Position numbers and translations under genes: made by a program. This document shows positions 11,144 to 21,303 of a stretch of DNA of 64,000 nt, one piece after another; position 1 is the first letter of the stretch; the number at the start of each line of letters is the position of its first letter. The stretch is from Vibrio furnissii CIP 102972 (GTDB lineage: Bacteria > Pseudomonadota > Gammaproteobacteria > Enterobacterales > Vibrionaceae), in NCBI RefSeq assembly GCF_000176175.1, contig NZ_ACZP01000011.1, forward strand, positions 1 to 64,000, read 5' to 3'. The notes beneath the pieces are model-generated. The model had not been told where the DNA came from, ran no database searches, and saw only the letters and a program-made list of their open reading frames with translations.

Positions 11144-11982
11144 GATGACACCTCCTTGCTGTTGGGCGCTTTGCACAAGCGATCGAGAATAATCGCAACC
11201 AGCACAATGGCGAGACCGGCTTCAAAGCCCTGCGAAATGTTCACCGTGTTGAGTGCGCGAATGACCGGTTTTCCTAACCCATCTGCGCCAACCAGCGCGG
11301 CAATCACCACCATCGACAGTGACAGCATGATGCATTGTGTGATGCCCGCCATGATGCTGGGTAACGCCGCCGGCAGCTCGACCTTAAACAGCAATTTCAT
11401 CTTGCTGGCCCCGAATGCTTTTCCTGCCTCAATTAGTGCTTCCGGCACTCGTGTGACACCCAAATAGGTCAGACGAATGGGCGCCGCAATGGCAAAGATA
11501 ATCGTCGAGATCAGCCCCGGTACGATTCCCAGACCAAACAACACCAGCGTCGGAATCAGGTACACAAACGTCGGTACGGTTTGCATCAAATCGAGGATCG
11601 GTCGCATCACGGTGTACATCCACGGACGGTGCGCCGCCATGATGCCAAGGGGCACGCCAATTAATACGGAAATCGTTGTCGCGGCAAACACCAAAACAAA
11701 AGTTTCCAGCATTTCCTGCCAGTAGCCCAAATTCAGAATCAGCAGCAGTGCAGCGATGATGAAAATCACCAACGACAGGCTGCGGTGCAGCCACCACGCG
11801 AGAGCGGCGGTGACGATAATCGGCACGGCGGGCGGGAACCATTTGAACACGTCGACCAGCACCATGATGATGCTTTCGAGCAGAAATGAAATGGCATCGA
11901 AAAAGCCGGACGCATGCAGGGTCAGCCAGTCGACTCCGGCTTCCATCCAATGGCCTAACGGAATTTTGTGATCGCTAATCAT
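11140..11982 (-). CDS. proW: Glycine betaine/choline ABC transporter, permease (ProW/ChoW)
   Basis: A 280-aa membrane protein with about six hydrophobic segments and the BPD-transporter EAA loop (VPEALIEAGKAFGASKMKLLFKVELPAALPSIMAGI). The family role is a homodimeric channel for choline or glycine betaine. It lies between proX (51 nt upstream) and proV (4-nt overlap). Confidence 0.93.
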   Translation of the reverse strand: MISDHKIPLGHWMEAGVDWLTLHASGFFDAISFLLESIIMVLVDVFKWFPPAVPIIVTAALAWWLHRSLSLVIFIIAALLLILNLGYWQEMLETFVLVFAATTISVLIGVPLGIMAAHRPWMYTVMRPILDLMQTVPTFVYLIPTLVLFGLGIVPGLISTIIFAIAAPIRLTYLGVTRVPEALIEAGKAFGASKMKLLFKVELPAALPSIMAGITQCIMLSLSMVVIAALVGADGLGKPVIRALNTVNISQGFEAGLAIVLVAIILDRLCKAPNSKEVSS

Positions 11983-12033
11983 AAGTTGAGAAGTCCTTGA
12001 AGTGCGGTGGAGATGGACTCCACCGGCGCTGAA

Positions 12034-12963
12034 TTAAATATCGGAGTTAAGGTAGTCTTGGATGGCTTGCTCAGCAGGTTTGCCATTGAGTGTGGTGACC
12101 TTGCTGAGCCACTTTGACAATACTTCCGGGTGCTCACGCAACCACGCTTTGGCCGCCTTCGATGGTTGTTGACCTTGGTTGAGGATCGCTTCCATCAATG
12201 CATTTTCCATCTCCAGATTGAAAGAGAGGTTGTTGAGCAACTGGCCGACATTCGGACACTGCGAAACGTAGCCCTGACGCACGTTGGTATACACGTTGGC
12301 CCCGCCATAGTTCGGACCGAAGTAATCATCGCCACCGCTGAGGTAGGCCATCTTGACATTGCTATTCATGGGGTGTGGCGCCCAACCCAAAAAGGCAATC
12401 CACTGTTTGCGGCGCACGGCTCGTTTGACTTGCGATACCATGCCAGCTTCGCTCGACTCAACCAGATCGAAGGTGTTGAGATCAAAGGCGTTGTTATCGA
12501 TCATGGATTGAATCAGACGGTTGCCATCGTTGCCCGGTTCGATGCCGTAAATGCGGTGCTTGAATGCGTCTGCGTGCTGGGCGAGATCCGCGAACGAGTG
12601 CACGCCGGCGTCATACACGTATTGAGGAACGGCCAGTGTGTATTTGGCGCCTTCGAGGTTGGCGCGGAGCGTTTCCACGGTGCCGGCATCGCGATACTTG
12701 GCGATGTCGCCTTCCATGGTTGGCATCCAGTTGCCAAGGAAGACATCAATATCGCCATTGGCCATCGATGAATAGGTGACGGGGACCGACAGCAAATCGA
12801 TTTTGGTTTGATAGCCCAAACCATGCAGCAGTTCAGTGGTGACGGCGGTGGTTGCCGTGATGTCCGTCCAACCCACATCGGCAAAACGTACCGTGTTGCA
12901 GTTGTCGGCATAGGCGTTGAGAGAAAGCAGCGTGGCTGCGGTGAAAGTCATGAGGTGACGCAT
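12034..12963 (-). CDS. proX: Choline/betaine-binding periplasmic protein (ProX/ChoX)
   Basis: A 309-aa protein. ATG at 12963 follows AAGGAAA and gives a clear signal peptide (MRHLMTFTAATLLSLNAYA); a longer frame from 13008 runs into betA. The body is an OpuAC/ChoX-type substrate-binding domain (NTVRFADVGWTDITATTAVTTELL..., GDIDVFLGNWMPTMEGD). Trp/Tyr-rich segments such as FLGNWMP and FLGWAPHPMN fit a cation-pi cage for quaternary amines. The start lies 10 nt after betA, so all bet and pro genes are probably on one transcript. Confidence 0.92.
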   Translation of the reverse strand: MRHLMTFTAATLLSLNAYADNCNTVRFADVGWTDITATTAVTTELLHGLGYQTKIDLLSVPVTYSSMANGDIDVFLGNWMPTMEGDIAKYRDAGTVETLRANLEGAKYTLAVPQYVYDAGVHSFADLAQHADAFKHRIYGIEPGNDGNRLIQSMIDNNAFDLNTFDLVESSEAGMVSQVKRAVRRKQWIAFLGWAPHPMNSNVKMAYLSGGDDYFGPNYGGANVYTNVRQGYVSQCPNVGQLLNNLSFNLEMENALMEAILNQGQQPSKAAKAWLREHPEVLSKWLSKVTTLNGKPAEQAIQDYLNSDI

Positions 12964-12973
12964 GGGGATTTCC

Positions 12974-14695
12974 TTATTGTGTGTCCAGTGCCACGGACGG
13001 TTGAGCATCCAGCGCGCGTTGCGGCGCGGTTTGACGTTGTTGGGTCTGCCACTGCGGCGCGATCCAAACGGGGGCGTCGCTGGGGGCCAGAGGCGTTTTA
13101 CCCAGCAGCAGATCGGCGGCGCGCTCGGCGACCATGATGGTCGGCGCGTTTAAGTTGCCGTTGGGAATGGTGGGAAAGACGGACGAATCCACGACGCGCA
13201 GCCCGTCAATGCCACGGACTCGGCAAGCGCTGTCGAGCACGGCCATGTCATCATCATCGGCGCCCATTTTACAGGTGCACGACGGGTGGTAGGCACTCTC
13301 GACATTTTGCTTCACCCACGCATCAATCTCGGCATCGCTGCTGACCGCAAGACTAGGCTGAATTTCATCGCCGCGGTAATCATCCAGCGCCGGCTGCGCC
13401 AGAATTTCACGTGTGAGGCGAATGCAATCGCGCCAGTCCTGAATGTCCTGCGGTTCGGACAGGTAACGAAACAGAATCGCCGGTTTTTGTTTGGGATCGC
13501 TAGAACGAAGCCACACGCGACCGCGACTCATCGGTTTATTGGGGCCCACGTGAACTTGAAACCCGTGACCGTCGAACGCGGTGCGTCCATCATAGCGCAT
13601 GGCGGCTGGTAAAAAGTGGTATTGCAGGTTAGGCCACTTGAGTCCGGCACGTGAGCGAATAAACGCGCACGATTCAAAATGGTTGGTGGCCCCCAAACCG
13701 CGTTTGGTCAGTATCCATTCGGCACCGATCATGCCTTTACTGATCAACCCCAGCTTACTGTTGAGTGTGATGGGTTGTTGGCAACGATACTGAAAGTAAA
13801 TTTCCAGATGATCTTGCAAGTTTTCGCCCACACCGGGCAGTTCGTGGTGCACGTCAATCCCTGCGTGTTCTAACACGTCGCGCGGGCCGATACCGGACAA
13901 TTGCAGCAGGTGCGGCGAACCGATCGAGCCTGCGCTGGAGACCACTTCACGATTGGCAAACGCGACTTGAATTTGGCCGTTGCGTTCAAACTCGACACCG
14001 ATTGCCCGTTTGTTTTTCAGCACCACTTTGCGCGTCAACACGCCTTTTAGCAGCGTCAGGTTGCTGCGCTTAAGTGCGCGGCGCAAGTACGCATTGGCGG
14101 TGGAGGCGCGCACGCCACTATCGACGGTCATGTGCATCGGGCCAAAGCCTTCTTGCTGATAGCCATTGTAATCGTCGGTTTTGGGGTAACCGGCCTGCTG
14201 ACCGGCATCGATAAAGGCTTGATAGAGCGGGTTGAGCGTCATGTCGTTGCCGTTGCAAGTCGCGAGTGGACCTTCGCCGCCACGGTAGTCATCCGCGCCG
14301 CCGCGCCAGCGTTCCGCGCGTTTGAAATACGGTAAACACGACGCGTAATCCCAGCCTGTCGCGCCGTGTTGTTGCCACTCATCAAAGTCACACGCGTGGC
14401 CTCGCACGTACACCATGCCGTTGATCGACGAGCTACCGCCGAGCACTTTGCCACGCGGGCAGTGCAGGGCGCGGCCATCGAGACCCGGCTCGGGCAGCGA
14501 TTCAAACTGCCAGGCGTATTTGTCGCTGTTCATCGGGTATGAGAGCGCGGTGGGCATCTGAATGAAGATGCTCTTGTCGCTGCCGCCGGCTTCCAGCAGC
14601 AGCACGGAGTGTTCACCGCTTTCGGTTAAACGATCGGCCAGCACGCAGCCAGCGGAACCCGCACCGATGACGATGTAGTCAAAGTGTTGTTTCAT
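12974..14695 (-). CDS. betA: Choline dehydrogenase BetA
   Basis: A 573-aa GMC-family flavoenzyme that oxidises choline to betaine aldehyde at the membrane. The N-terminal FAD motif is [21 protein letters not shown] signatures [20 protein letters not shown] (80s) and [15 protein letters not shown] (mid) are present; the active-site His lies in [12 protein letters not shown]. The C-terminus is about 15 residues longer than the usual 556, with a Gln-rich tail. ATG at 14695 has AAGGAG upstream. betB precedes it by 9 nt. Confidence 0.96.
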   Translation of the reverse strand: MKQHFDYIVIGAGSAGCVLADRLTESGEHSVLLLEAGGSDKSIFIQMPTALSYPMNSDKYAWQFESLPEPGLDGRALHCPRGKVLGGSSSINGMVYVRGHACDFDEWQQHGATGWDYASCLPYFKRAERWRGGADDYRGGEGPLATCNGNDMTLNPLYQAFIDAGQQAGYPKTDDYNGYQQEGFGPMHMTVDSGVRASTANAYLRRALKRSNLTLLKGVLTRKVVLKNKRAIGVEFERNGQIQVAFANREVVSSAGSIGSPHLLQLSGIGPRDVLEHAGIDVHHELPGVGENLQDHLEIYFQYRCQQPITLNSKLGLISKGMIGAEWILTKRGLGATNHFESCAFIRSRAGLKWPNLQYHFLPAAMRYDGRTAFDGHGFQVHVGPNKPMSRGRVWLRSSDPKQKPAILFRYLSEPQDIQDWRDCIRLTREILAQPALDDYRGDEIQPSLAVSSDAEIDAWVKQNVESAYHPSCTCKMGADDDDMAVLDSACRVRGIDGLRVVDSSVFPTIPNGNLNAPTIMVAERAADLLLGKTPLAPSDAPVWIAPQWQTQQRQTAPQRALDAQPSVALDTQ

Positions 14696-14704
14696 GCTGT
14701 CTCC

Positions 14705-16165
14705 TTACGCATATGGCCCGACGAAATCATCCAGTTCCACCAATACACTTTTGGTTTGGGTGTAATGGCTGAGCGTTTCGATGCCGTTTTCACGTCCCAC
14801 GCCCGAGAGCTTGTAGCCACCAACGGGCATTGGCGCTGGCGAGTCACCCCAGGTGTTGATCCAGCAAATACCCGCTTCAAACTGGTGGATGACACGGTGC
14901 GCGCGCGACAGGTTCTGCGTGAAGACACCTGCGGCCAAGCCGTAGTGGGTGTTGTTGGCGCGTTGAATGACCTCTTGTTCGTCATCGAACTTCATGACGG
15001 CCATCACTGGGCCAAAGATTTCTTGCTGCACAAAATCCATGTTGTCGTCGCAGTCGACAAACACCGTCGGCGCAACGAAATTGCCATTGGCCAAGCCGTT
15101 GTCTGTCACTTGGTAGCCGCCGGTCAGCAGCTTGGCACCGCACGCTTTGGCGCTGTCGATGGCGGCCAAAACCTTGTGCATATGATCGTTGGAGATCAGC
15201 GCGCCGATTTGAGTGCGCGGATCTTGCGGATCGCCCACGATCAGTTGTTCGGTGCGGGATTTCAGCTGATCGATGAATGCGTCGTACAAATGCGCATGCA
15301 CATACACGCGGGTGCCGTTCGTGCACACTTCGCCTTGGGTGTAGAAGTTGGCGACCATCGCCGCAGAAACCGCCTGATCAAGCTTGGCATCCTCAAACAC
15401 CAGCAGCGGGGATTTACCACCCAGTTCCATGGTGACGGATTTAAGGCTGCGCGCGCTGTCTGCCATCACCGCTTTACCGGTGCCGGTTTCGCCTGTGAAG
15501 GAGACTTTGGCAATCGCCGGATGCGCGGTCAGCATCTGGCCGACTCGGCCATCGCCCTGCACGACGTTAAACACGCCCGCAGGCATGCCCGCTTCGGTAA
15601 AGATGTCCGCCAGTTTCAACACGCTGAGCGGCGTCTCTTCCGACGGTTTGAAGATCATCGCATTACCCGCGGCGAGCGCAGGCGCTGATTTCCACATCGC
15701 GATTTGAATCGGGTAGTTCCACGCGCCAATGCCAGCGCAAATCCCTAACGGCTCTTTGCGGGTGTAGAAAAACTGGCTGGCGGAGAGTGGTTGTTGCTCG
15801 CCTTGCAGCGCGGGTGCGAGGCCGGCGAAGTATTCAATCACGTCGGCGCCGGTGGCGATGTCCACACAGTCTGCCTCTTGAATCGGTTTGCCGGTATCAA
15901 GCACTTCGAGCAGGGCCAGTTCGTCGTTGCGTTCGCGCAAAATCGCCACGGCTTTGAGCAGAATGCGGCTGCGCTCTACGGCGGTCATTGCCGACCAAAT
16001 TGCGAAACCGCGCTGCGCAGAATCCACCGCTGCCTGCACGTCTGCGGCGCTGGCGTGGCCCAATACAGCGAGCGGTTCGCCTGTGGCGGGGTTGTATGAG
16101 GTAAAGGTTTCCCCGGATGTCGCGTGAGTTAACGCGCCATCGATGTAAAGTGATGCATGTTCCAT
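14705..16165 (-). CDS. betB: Betaine aldehyde dehydrogenase BetB
   Basis: A 486-aa NAD(P)-dependent aldehyde dehydrogenase that converts betaine aldehyde to glycine betaine. I chose ATG at 16165 ([10 protein letters not shown]), matching the family N-terminus; the open frame extends 40 codons upstream into betI. Conserved segments: cofactor site [11 protein letters not shown], general base Glu in [17 protein letters not shown], nucleophile Cys in [13 protein letters not shown]. The start lies 8 nt after betI. Confidence 0.96.
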   Translation of the reverse strand: MEHASLYIDGALTHATSGETFTSYNPATGEPLAVLGHASAADVQAAVDSAQRGFAIWSAMTAVERSRILLKAVAILRERNDELALLEVLDTGKPIQEADCVDIATGADVIEYFAGLAPALQGEQQPLSASQFFYTRKEPLGICAGIGAWNYPIQIAMWKSAPALAAGNAMIFKPSEETPLSVLKLADIFTEAGMPAGVFNVVQGDGRVGQMLTAHPAIAKVSFTGETGTGKAVMADSARSLKSVTMELGGKSPLLVFEDAKLDQAVSAAMVANFYTQGEVCTNGTRVYVHAHLYDAFIDQLKSRTEQLIVGDPQDPRTQIGALISNDHMHKVLAAIDSAKACGAKLLTGGYQVTDNGLANGNFVAPTVFVDCDDNMDFVQQEIFGPVMAVMKFDDEQEVIQRANNTHYGLAAGVFTQNLSRAHRVIHQFEAGICWINTWGDSPAPMPVGGYKLSGVGRENGIETLSHYTQTKSVLVELDDFVGPYA

Positions 16166-16173
16166 GTGAAGAC

Positions 16174-16776
16174 CTAGTCGGTTGTCAGCGCATGTTGCGC
16201 CAGTTGTATGTCTAAGTAGTCGTTGATCAAAACGCGCGCTTGCTGGGCGTTGATCCCGTCGGGGTTCAGTGCGCCGCGTAGCCAAATGCCATCGATCAGG
16301 GCGGCGATGCCGTGGGCCACCGATTGAACGTGGTGGCGTGGTAGCAGGGCGTTCAGTTCAATTTTGAGGTGAGAGAGCAGGCGCTGTTCGTTCACGCGCT
16401 GCAAACGATGCAGTTGAGCGTCGTGCATCGAGTAAGACCAAAACGCCAGCCAGGTTTTGACCACCTGACTTTCGGCTTGGAAGCCTTCGAAGTTGGCATT
16501 GACGATGGCGTTGATGCGTGCCTGATGCGCATCGCGAGGCAATTTCGCCAACGCCTGTGTGACGGTGACCGAATGCTCGCGCAAAATCGCGCGCATGGTC
16601 TCTTCCAGCAATCCGTGTTTGCCGCCGAAGTAGTGGTTGATGATGCCGGTTGAGACGCCGGCTTCACGGCTGATCAGCGCGATACTGGCCGCATGTAACC
16701 CCACGCGTTCGATCACCGCCATGGTGGCTTGAACCAACTGTGGCTTGCGTATATCTGGCATCCCAACTTTCGGCAT
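16174..16776 (-). CDS. betI: TetR-family choline-responsive repressor BetI
   Basis: A 200-aa repressor. ATG at 16776 ([19 protein letters not shown]) with AGGA seven bases upstream; a GTG codon directly before it is also possible. The TetR helix-turn-helix is at about 25-60 ([34 protein letters not shown]). In the family it represses the bet genes until choline is present. It is the first gene of betI-betB-betA-proX-proW-proV, so it should autoregulate the whole operon. Confidence 0.94.
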   Translation of the reverse strand: MPKVGMPDIRKPQLVQATMAVIERVGLHAASIALISREAGVSTGIINHYFGGKHGLLEETMRAILREHSVTVTQALAKLPRDAHQARINAIVNANFEGFQAESQVVKTWLAFWSYSMHDAQLHRLQRVNEQRLLSHLKIELNALLPRHHVQSVAHGIAALIDGIWLRGALNPDGINAQQARVLINDYLDIQLAQHALTTD

Positions 16777-16797
16777 CACGAGTCCTTATCATTTTTA

Positions 16798-16816
16798 ATT
16801 GAACGATTAGTTAAAT
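16798..16816. promoter_or_regulatory. Candidate BetI operator ahead of betI
   Basis: An imperfect dyad, ATTGAACG - ATT - AGTTAAAT, 6 of 8 arm positions symmetric, lies 22 bp upstream of the betI start in an AT-rich stretch where the promoter must be. No good -35/-10 pair could be chosen with confidence. The rest of the 16817-16990 gap is AT-rich and shows no gene. Confidence 0.4.
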
Positions 16817-16994
16817 ATACGTTAAACAAAAAATCATTAGATCTCAAACTAAAATATGGGCGTGACTTGGGTGGCTTTGGATGATTTTGGTGAGTTAGTT
16901 GATTAAAAACAGGTATTTAATGGATAAATAAAAAATTAATTTGATGCGTAACGTTTAGTGGTAAATGTAATTGTTGCGGGGTGTAAACGAAAAA

Positions 16995-17025
16995 AATCCC
17001 TTAACGACAACGTCGTTAAGGGATT
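16995..17025 (-). terminator. Terminator after pepP
   Basis: A perfect 14-bp inverted repeat (AATCCCTTAACGAC / GTCGTTAAGGGATT) with a 3-nt loop. Read on the minus strand it is followed by a run of T (the A-run at 16990-16996), so it ends transcription of pepP. Confidence 0.92.
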
Positions 17026-17043
17026 GATCGTGGCCTGAGGCCC

Positions 17044-18834
17044 TTAAGCGTGATGGATGGGCTGCGTTGCTTGGCGCAACCAAGCGAGAACATCCCCATC
17101 GACCAACGGACTGACTTCATCCCATACCGTGGCGTGGTAGGCGTTCAACCAGTTGAGTTCCGGTTTGGTCAGTAGGTTGACGTTGATGGCGCGCACATCA
17201 ATCGGGCAGCGGGTGAGTGATTCAAACCCGAGCACATTGAAATCACCTTGGGTGGCGACTTCCGTAACCAATTCCAAGTTTTCAATACGAATACCAAAGC
17301 CGTCGGCACGGTAGTAACCCGGCTCGTTTGACAGCACCATGCCCGGACGCAGCGCAACGTTGTTGAACACTTTGCTGATACGTTGCGGGCCTTCATGCAC
17401 GCTCAGGAAATGGCCGACGCCGTGGCCGGTGCCGTGATCGTAATCATAGCCATTGGCCCACAGGTATTGGCGTGCCAACACGTCCAACTGATGGCCGCAG
17501 GTGCCTTGAGGGAACCGCGCTTTGGCGAGTGCGATGTGGCCTTTGAGCACCAGCGTAAATTGCTGTTTCATCTCGTCACTCACATCACCAATGGCGATGG
17601 TTCGAGTGATGTCGGTGGTGCCGTCGATGTACTGACCGCCGGAGTCGACCAGATACAGTGTATTCATTTCCAACTGGCCCGGTTGCGGCTGGTTCAAGTG
17701 GTTGTAGTGGCACATGGCGGCGTTGCTGCATGCGGCCGAAATGGTATCAAAGCTCAGATCGGCCAGCGTTGGGTCGAGTTCGCGGAACGCTTGCAGTTGA
17801 TCGGCCAATTCAGCCTCATTGTGCAACCGGCCGGTCGCCACTTCGCTATCCAGCCAGGCGAGGAACTTGGTCATCGCTGCGCCATCGCGCACATGGCACG
17901 CTTTCATGCCGGCAATTTCGGTGGCGTTTTTCGCCGCTTTAGGCAGCAGGCACGGATCGGCATCGTTGAGCAGTTCAACGCCCGCGTTTTGCAGTACCAA
18001 GGTAAACCAAGCATTGCTGGTGGCAGGATCAACCATCACGCGTGTGCCGCGCAGTTGCACCAAGTGGGATTCCAAGGTGTCGGGCTGATGAACGCGAACA
18101 CCGGCGCCGACATGGGCATCAAAGCCCGGCGCTAACCGTGCGGGATCGAGGAAGAAGTCAACGCTGGCATCGGCATGCACAATCGCGTGCGACAGCAGAA
18201 CTGGCAGGCGAGAGACATCCAAGCCGCGAATGTTGAGCAGCCAGCAGATGGAATCAAGTTCGGTCAAAATGGCGCTGTCGACGTTTTTGCTGACCAGAAT
18301 CTCTGCGATGGTGCGGCGCTTGGTTGCGCTGTCGACGCCCACCAGATCATTGCCCATCAGGCGCATGTCCGAAACGACAGGCGCTGGGCGATCGTGCCAC
18401 AGTTGGTCAATGGCGTTGCCGCGGGTGGCGACCAACGGCAGCGTGGTTCCCAGTGTCGCTTGCGCGGCGTTGAGCCAACTGGCGCGGTGCATGCGTGGGT
18501 CGTAAGCCACTTTGCCACCGTTGGGGAGCGCGTTTTTCAGCCACGCCAAGTAGGGTTCTTCAATCAAGTGGTGATACGCAAACAGGTCACTTGGAACTTG
18601 TTTGCGAACTTGCACGGTATACCGACCATCGACGAAGATCGCGGCTTGTTCGCGGGTGATCACTGCCGCACCCGCTGAACCGGTAAACCCGGTCAGCCAA
18701 TGCAGACGTTCGTTGTGTTCGGGCACGTATTCGCCCAGATATTCATCTTCGTGAGGCACAATGAGTGCATCGAAATCGTGTTGTGCCAGCCAGTGACGCA
18801 GCTCGGTAACACGTTGTGAAATGGAGTGTGGCAT
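17044..18834 (-). CDS. Xaa-Pro aminopeptidase, M24B family (long form)
   Basis: A 596-aa cytosolic metallopeptidase that removes N-terminal residues preceding proline. It is longer than E. coli PepP (441 aa) and resembles the three-domain eukaryotic-type aminopeptidase P: two creatinase-like N-terminal domains and a C-terminal pita-bread domain. Metal ligands are visible: LVDSGGQYIDGTTDITRT (two Asp), HGTGHGVGHFLSVHE (His), GMVLSNEPGYY (Glu) and IRIENLELV (Glu). Single-gene unit between its terminator and a LysR gene upstream. Confidence 0.93.
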   Translation of the reverse strand: MPHSISQRVTELRHWLAQHDFDALIVPHEDEYLGEYVPEHNERLHWLTGFTGSAGAAVITREQAAIFVDGRYTVQVRKQVPSDLFAYHHLIEEPYLAWLKNALPNGGKVAYDPRMHRASWLNAAQATLGTTLPLVATRGNAIDQLWHDRPAPVVSDMRLMGNDLVGVDSATKRRTIAEILVSKNVDSAILTELDSICWLLNIRGLDVSRLPVLLSHAIVHADASVDFFLDPARLAPGFDAHVGAGVRVHQPDTLESHLVQLRGTRVMVDPATSNAWFTLVLQNAGVELLNDADPCLLPKAAKNATEIAGMKACHVRDGAAMTKFLAWLDSEVATGRLHNEAELADQLQAFRELDPTLADLSFDTISAACSNAAMCHYNHLNQPQPGQLEMNTLYLVDSGGQYIDGTTDITRTIAIGDVSDEMKQQFTLVLKGHIALAKARFPQGTCGHQLDVLARQYLWANGYDYDHGTGHGVGHFLSVHEGPQRISKVFNNVALRPGMVLSNEPGYYRADGFGIRIENLELVTEVATQGDFNVLGFESLTRCPIDVRAINVNLLTKPELNWLNAYHATVWDEVSPLVDGDVLAWLRQATQPIHHA

Positions 18835-18950
18835 CGGTGATTATCCTTTTTTGAACAGTCCTTTGTGACGGCACATGCGGTGGTTTGCTGGCCCGGGACA
18901 AGTGCGACTAAGCTACTCCTTTTGCCCAAGGCGTGCAAATCGTCGTCTGC

Positions 18951-19892
18951 TCAGCGCAAATGGAGTGTTTTGGTTTGAATGATCTGGCGCAGCCAGTTCA
19001 ACGCCGGGTCATTTTCTCGATCGCGATGCCAAAACAGCGTGTAGGCCATCGGCGGAAATTCCAGTGGCAGCGGCAGTACCACCAAATCCATTTGATGTGC
19101 GACCAAATGGGTGAAATGGCTCGGCGCGGTAAACACAAAATCGGTGTAGGTACACAAGCTGGCTGCGCTATTGAAGTCGGGCACCGTGATGGCGATGTCG
19201 CGCTCATGGCCCATATCGGCCAAGCGATAGTCCAACAACCAGCGGTCGTTGCCATCGCAACGCACTTGCACATGGCGCAGTGCCAGATACTGCTCGAGAT
19301 TCCACGGTCGGCTTAGCGCCGGGTGGTTTTTTCGCACCACGCACATTTGGGTGTCGCGGTAAATTTCCTGCTCGCAGATGTCACTCGGCGGCATCATGGT
19401 CAGCCGTGCGTCATTGATGTCGATGTCTTTCCCCGTCAAGCCAAAATCAAGTTCACCCAGTTGCAGCTTTTTGAACGTTTGCTCGGTCCACGCGTGCGTA
19501 CTGATGTTGAGGTTCGGACCCTGACTGAAAATAGCAGGCAAAAAATGGGGCAAGATCAACGGATAGACACTTTCAACCGTGGCGATGTGGAAACGGTACT
19601 CACTCGATTGCGGTGAAAACTGCTCCGGCTGAGTGATGAGTTCAAGTTGATTGACCAGAATGTCGAGCTTGGGCTTGAGAAACACCACTTTGGGGGTCGG
19701 TTTTAGGCCGTGTGACGTGCGAATAAACAGCGGGTCATCAAATTGCTCGCGTAGTTTGGCCAGCGATTTACTCACCGCCGATTGGCTGAGGTAGAGGCGG
19801 TTGGCGGTGCGCGTGACACTCAACTCTTCGCTGAGGACTTTGAGGCACACCAACAAGTTGAGATCGATGCGGGCTAACTTTTCAATCTTCAT
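18951..19892 (-). CDS. LysR-family transcriptional regulator
   Basis: A 313-aa protein with the LysR winged helix at residues 8-67 (LNLLVCLKVLSEELSVTRTANRLYLSQSAVSKSLAKLREQF) and a C-terminal effector domain. Start at 19892 with AAGGAAAA upstream. It is transcribed away from the Bcr/CflA transporter with about 105 bp between start codons, the standard arrangement for a regulator and its target. Effector unknown. Confidence 0.9.
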   Translation of the reverse strand: MKIEKLARIDLNLLVCLKVLSEELSVTRTANRLYLSQSAVSKSLAKLREQFDDPLFIRTSHGLKPTPKVVFLKPKLDILVNQLELITQPEQFSPQSSEYRFHIATVESVYPLILPHFLPAIFSQGPNLNISTHAWTEQTFKKLQLGELDFGLTGKDIDINDARLTMMPPSDICEQEIYRDTQMCVVRKNHPALSRPWNLEQYLALRHVQVRCDGNDRWLLDYRLADMGHERDIAITVPDFNSAASLCTYTDFVFTAPSHFTHLVAHQMDLVVLPLPLEFPPMAYTLFWHRDRENDPALNWLRQIIQTKTLHLR

Positions 19893-19997
19893 CTGATTTT
19901 CCTTAGAGGAATATTACTGATGATTATAAGCCATTTTTACGCATATCAGGATTACTCTATGATGCGCGAAGTCTCATTAATTTAGTTGGAGAAGCAC

Positions 19998-21197
19998 GTG
20001 AGCGTGACGCATTCGAGCGGACCGAGTAAACAGCAAATGGTATTGCTGACGCTGTTGGTCCTGTTTAGCCCTTTGGCGATTGATATTTATTTGCCGGCTT
20101 TGCCGCAAATTGCGCAGACGTTTCACGTGGAACACGCTCTGGCTCAAGACACGATTACTTGGTTTCTGTTTGCGATGGGGGTCGGCCAGTTGTTTGCCGG
20201 TCCTCTGGCAGACAAACTCGGTCGTCGAACTGTTGCATTGGGTGGCATCAGCATTTATGCAGTGAGCGCTTTATTGGCGTGGAGCGCGCAAAGCATTGAA
20301 TGGATGCTGACGGCCCGTCTGCTACAAGGCTTCGGTGCATGTGCGACATCGGTAGCAGCCTTTGCGACAGTTCGCGATATTTTCGGCCCGCAACGCAGCG
20401 GTAAAATGATCAGTTACCTCAATGGCGCCATCTGTTTTATTCCTGCGCTCGCGCCCATTCTGGGCAGTTGGCTCACGCAGCAGTTTGGCTGGCGCGCGAA
20501 CTTCAGCTTTATGGCGGGGTTTGCCGTGACCGTTGGATTACTGTTGCTGGTGCGAATGCAAGAGACCAACCCCGTCACCGAAAAACAAGCGGTGTTTAAG
20601 TTATCGCGTTACTGGTCGGTGCTGAAAACCCCGTCGTTCCTGTTCCATGCCTCGCTGTGCTTGCTCGCAATGGCGGTGATTCTGGCGTACGTGACGTCGG
20701 CCCCGGTGGTATTGATGGAACATTTGGGCCTGACCATGAACCAGTTTACGTTCTGGTTTGGGATCAACGCGGTGGTGAATATTGTCGCTTGTATGACGGC
20801 GCCGCGCATCATGGATCGCTTTGGCACTCACACCACCTTGGTGATGGGCATCAGCGCGCTGCTGGTGGCTGGGGTGACCATGGTGATGCTGGCCGATGTG
20901 GCGACGGCATTTGCGTTCATGCTGCCGATTTTCGTGTCATCGATTGGTTTTGCCTGGATTCTGGGCGCAGCGGCAGGCAAAGCGTTGGCGCCATTTGGTG
21001 ATAAAGCGGGCACCGCAGCAGCACTGTTAGGTTTATTCCAAATGAGTGGTTCCGGTCTGGTGGTTGGCACGTTGCAACGTTTACACTTGGAGCCGCAAAT
21101 GCTGATTGCATTGCATATGTGGCTTATCGCGCCGGCCCTGATCATTCTGTTTTCAAAAGCGGGCCGTGCTTGGCACCAATGGGCTTTGGAATCGTAG
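19998..21197 (+). CDS. Bcr/CflA-family drug efflux transporter (MFS)
   Basis: A 399-aa major facilitator protein with 12 predicted membrane segments. GTG at 19998 has GGAGAAG upstream; TTG at 19986 and GTG at 20004 are alternatives. MFS motif A is clear (GQLFAGPLADKLGRRTVALGG) and the first helix has SPLAIDIYLPALPQIA, characteristic of Bcr/CflA proteins, which export compounds such as bicyclomycin or chloramphenicol in other bacteria. Divergent from the LysR gene. A parS site is embedded near codons 41-46. Confidence 0.9.
   Translation: MSVTHSSGPSKQQMVLLTLLVLFSPLAIDIYLPALPQIAQTFHVEHALAQDTITWFLFAMGVGQLFAGPLADKLGRRTVALGGISIYAVSALLAWSAQSIEWMLTARLLQGFGACATSVAAFATVRDIFGPQRSGKMISYLNGAICFIPALAPILGSWLTQQFGWRANFSFMAGFAVTVGLLLLVRMQETNPVTEKQAVFKLSRYWSVLKTPSFLFHASLCLLAMAVILAYVTSAPVVLMEHLGLTMNQFTFWFGINAVVNIVACMTAPRIMDRFGTHTTLVMGISALLVAGVTMVMLADVATAFAFMLPIFVSSIGFAWILGAAAGKALAPFGDKAGTAAALLGLFQMSGSGLVVGTLQRLHLEPQMLIALHMWLIAPALIILFSKAGRAWHQWALES
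20119..20134. promoter_or_regulatory. parS: parS site 3, inside the MFS gene
   Basis: CGTTTCACGTGGAACA, whose complement TGTTCCACGTGAAACG fits the consensus TGTTNCACGTGAAACA at all but the last base. In the MFS protein it encodes part of T-F-H-V-E-H. It lies 10.3 kb from parS 2. Confidence 0.82.
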
Positions 21198-21303
21198 CGT
21201 AAGCTTTGGTAAATTCACTCAAACGGCTATTTTCTAAATTCGATTAGGCGTGTATATTGTGGCCTCTTCATTCATTAGAAAAATGCTTTGGAATCACGAT
21301 ACG

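Noticed and set aside
13400..13420. parS-like TTTCACGTGTGA in betA
   Set aside because: The right arm differs at several positions.
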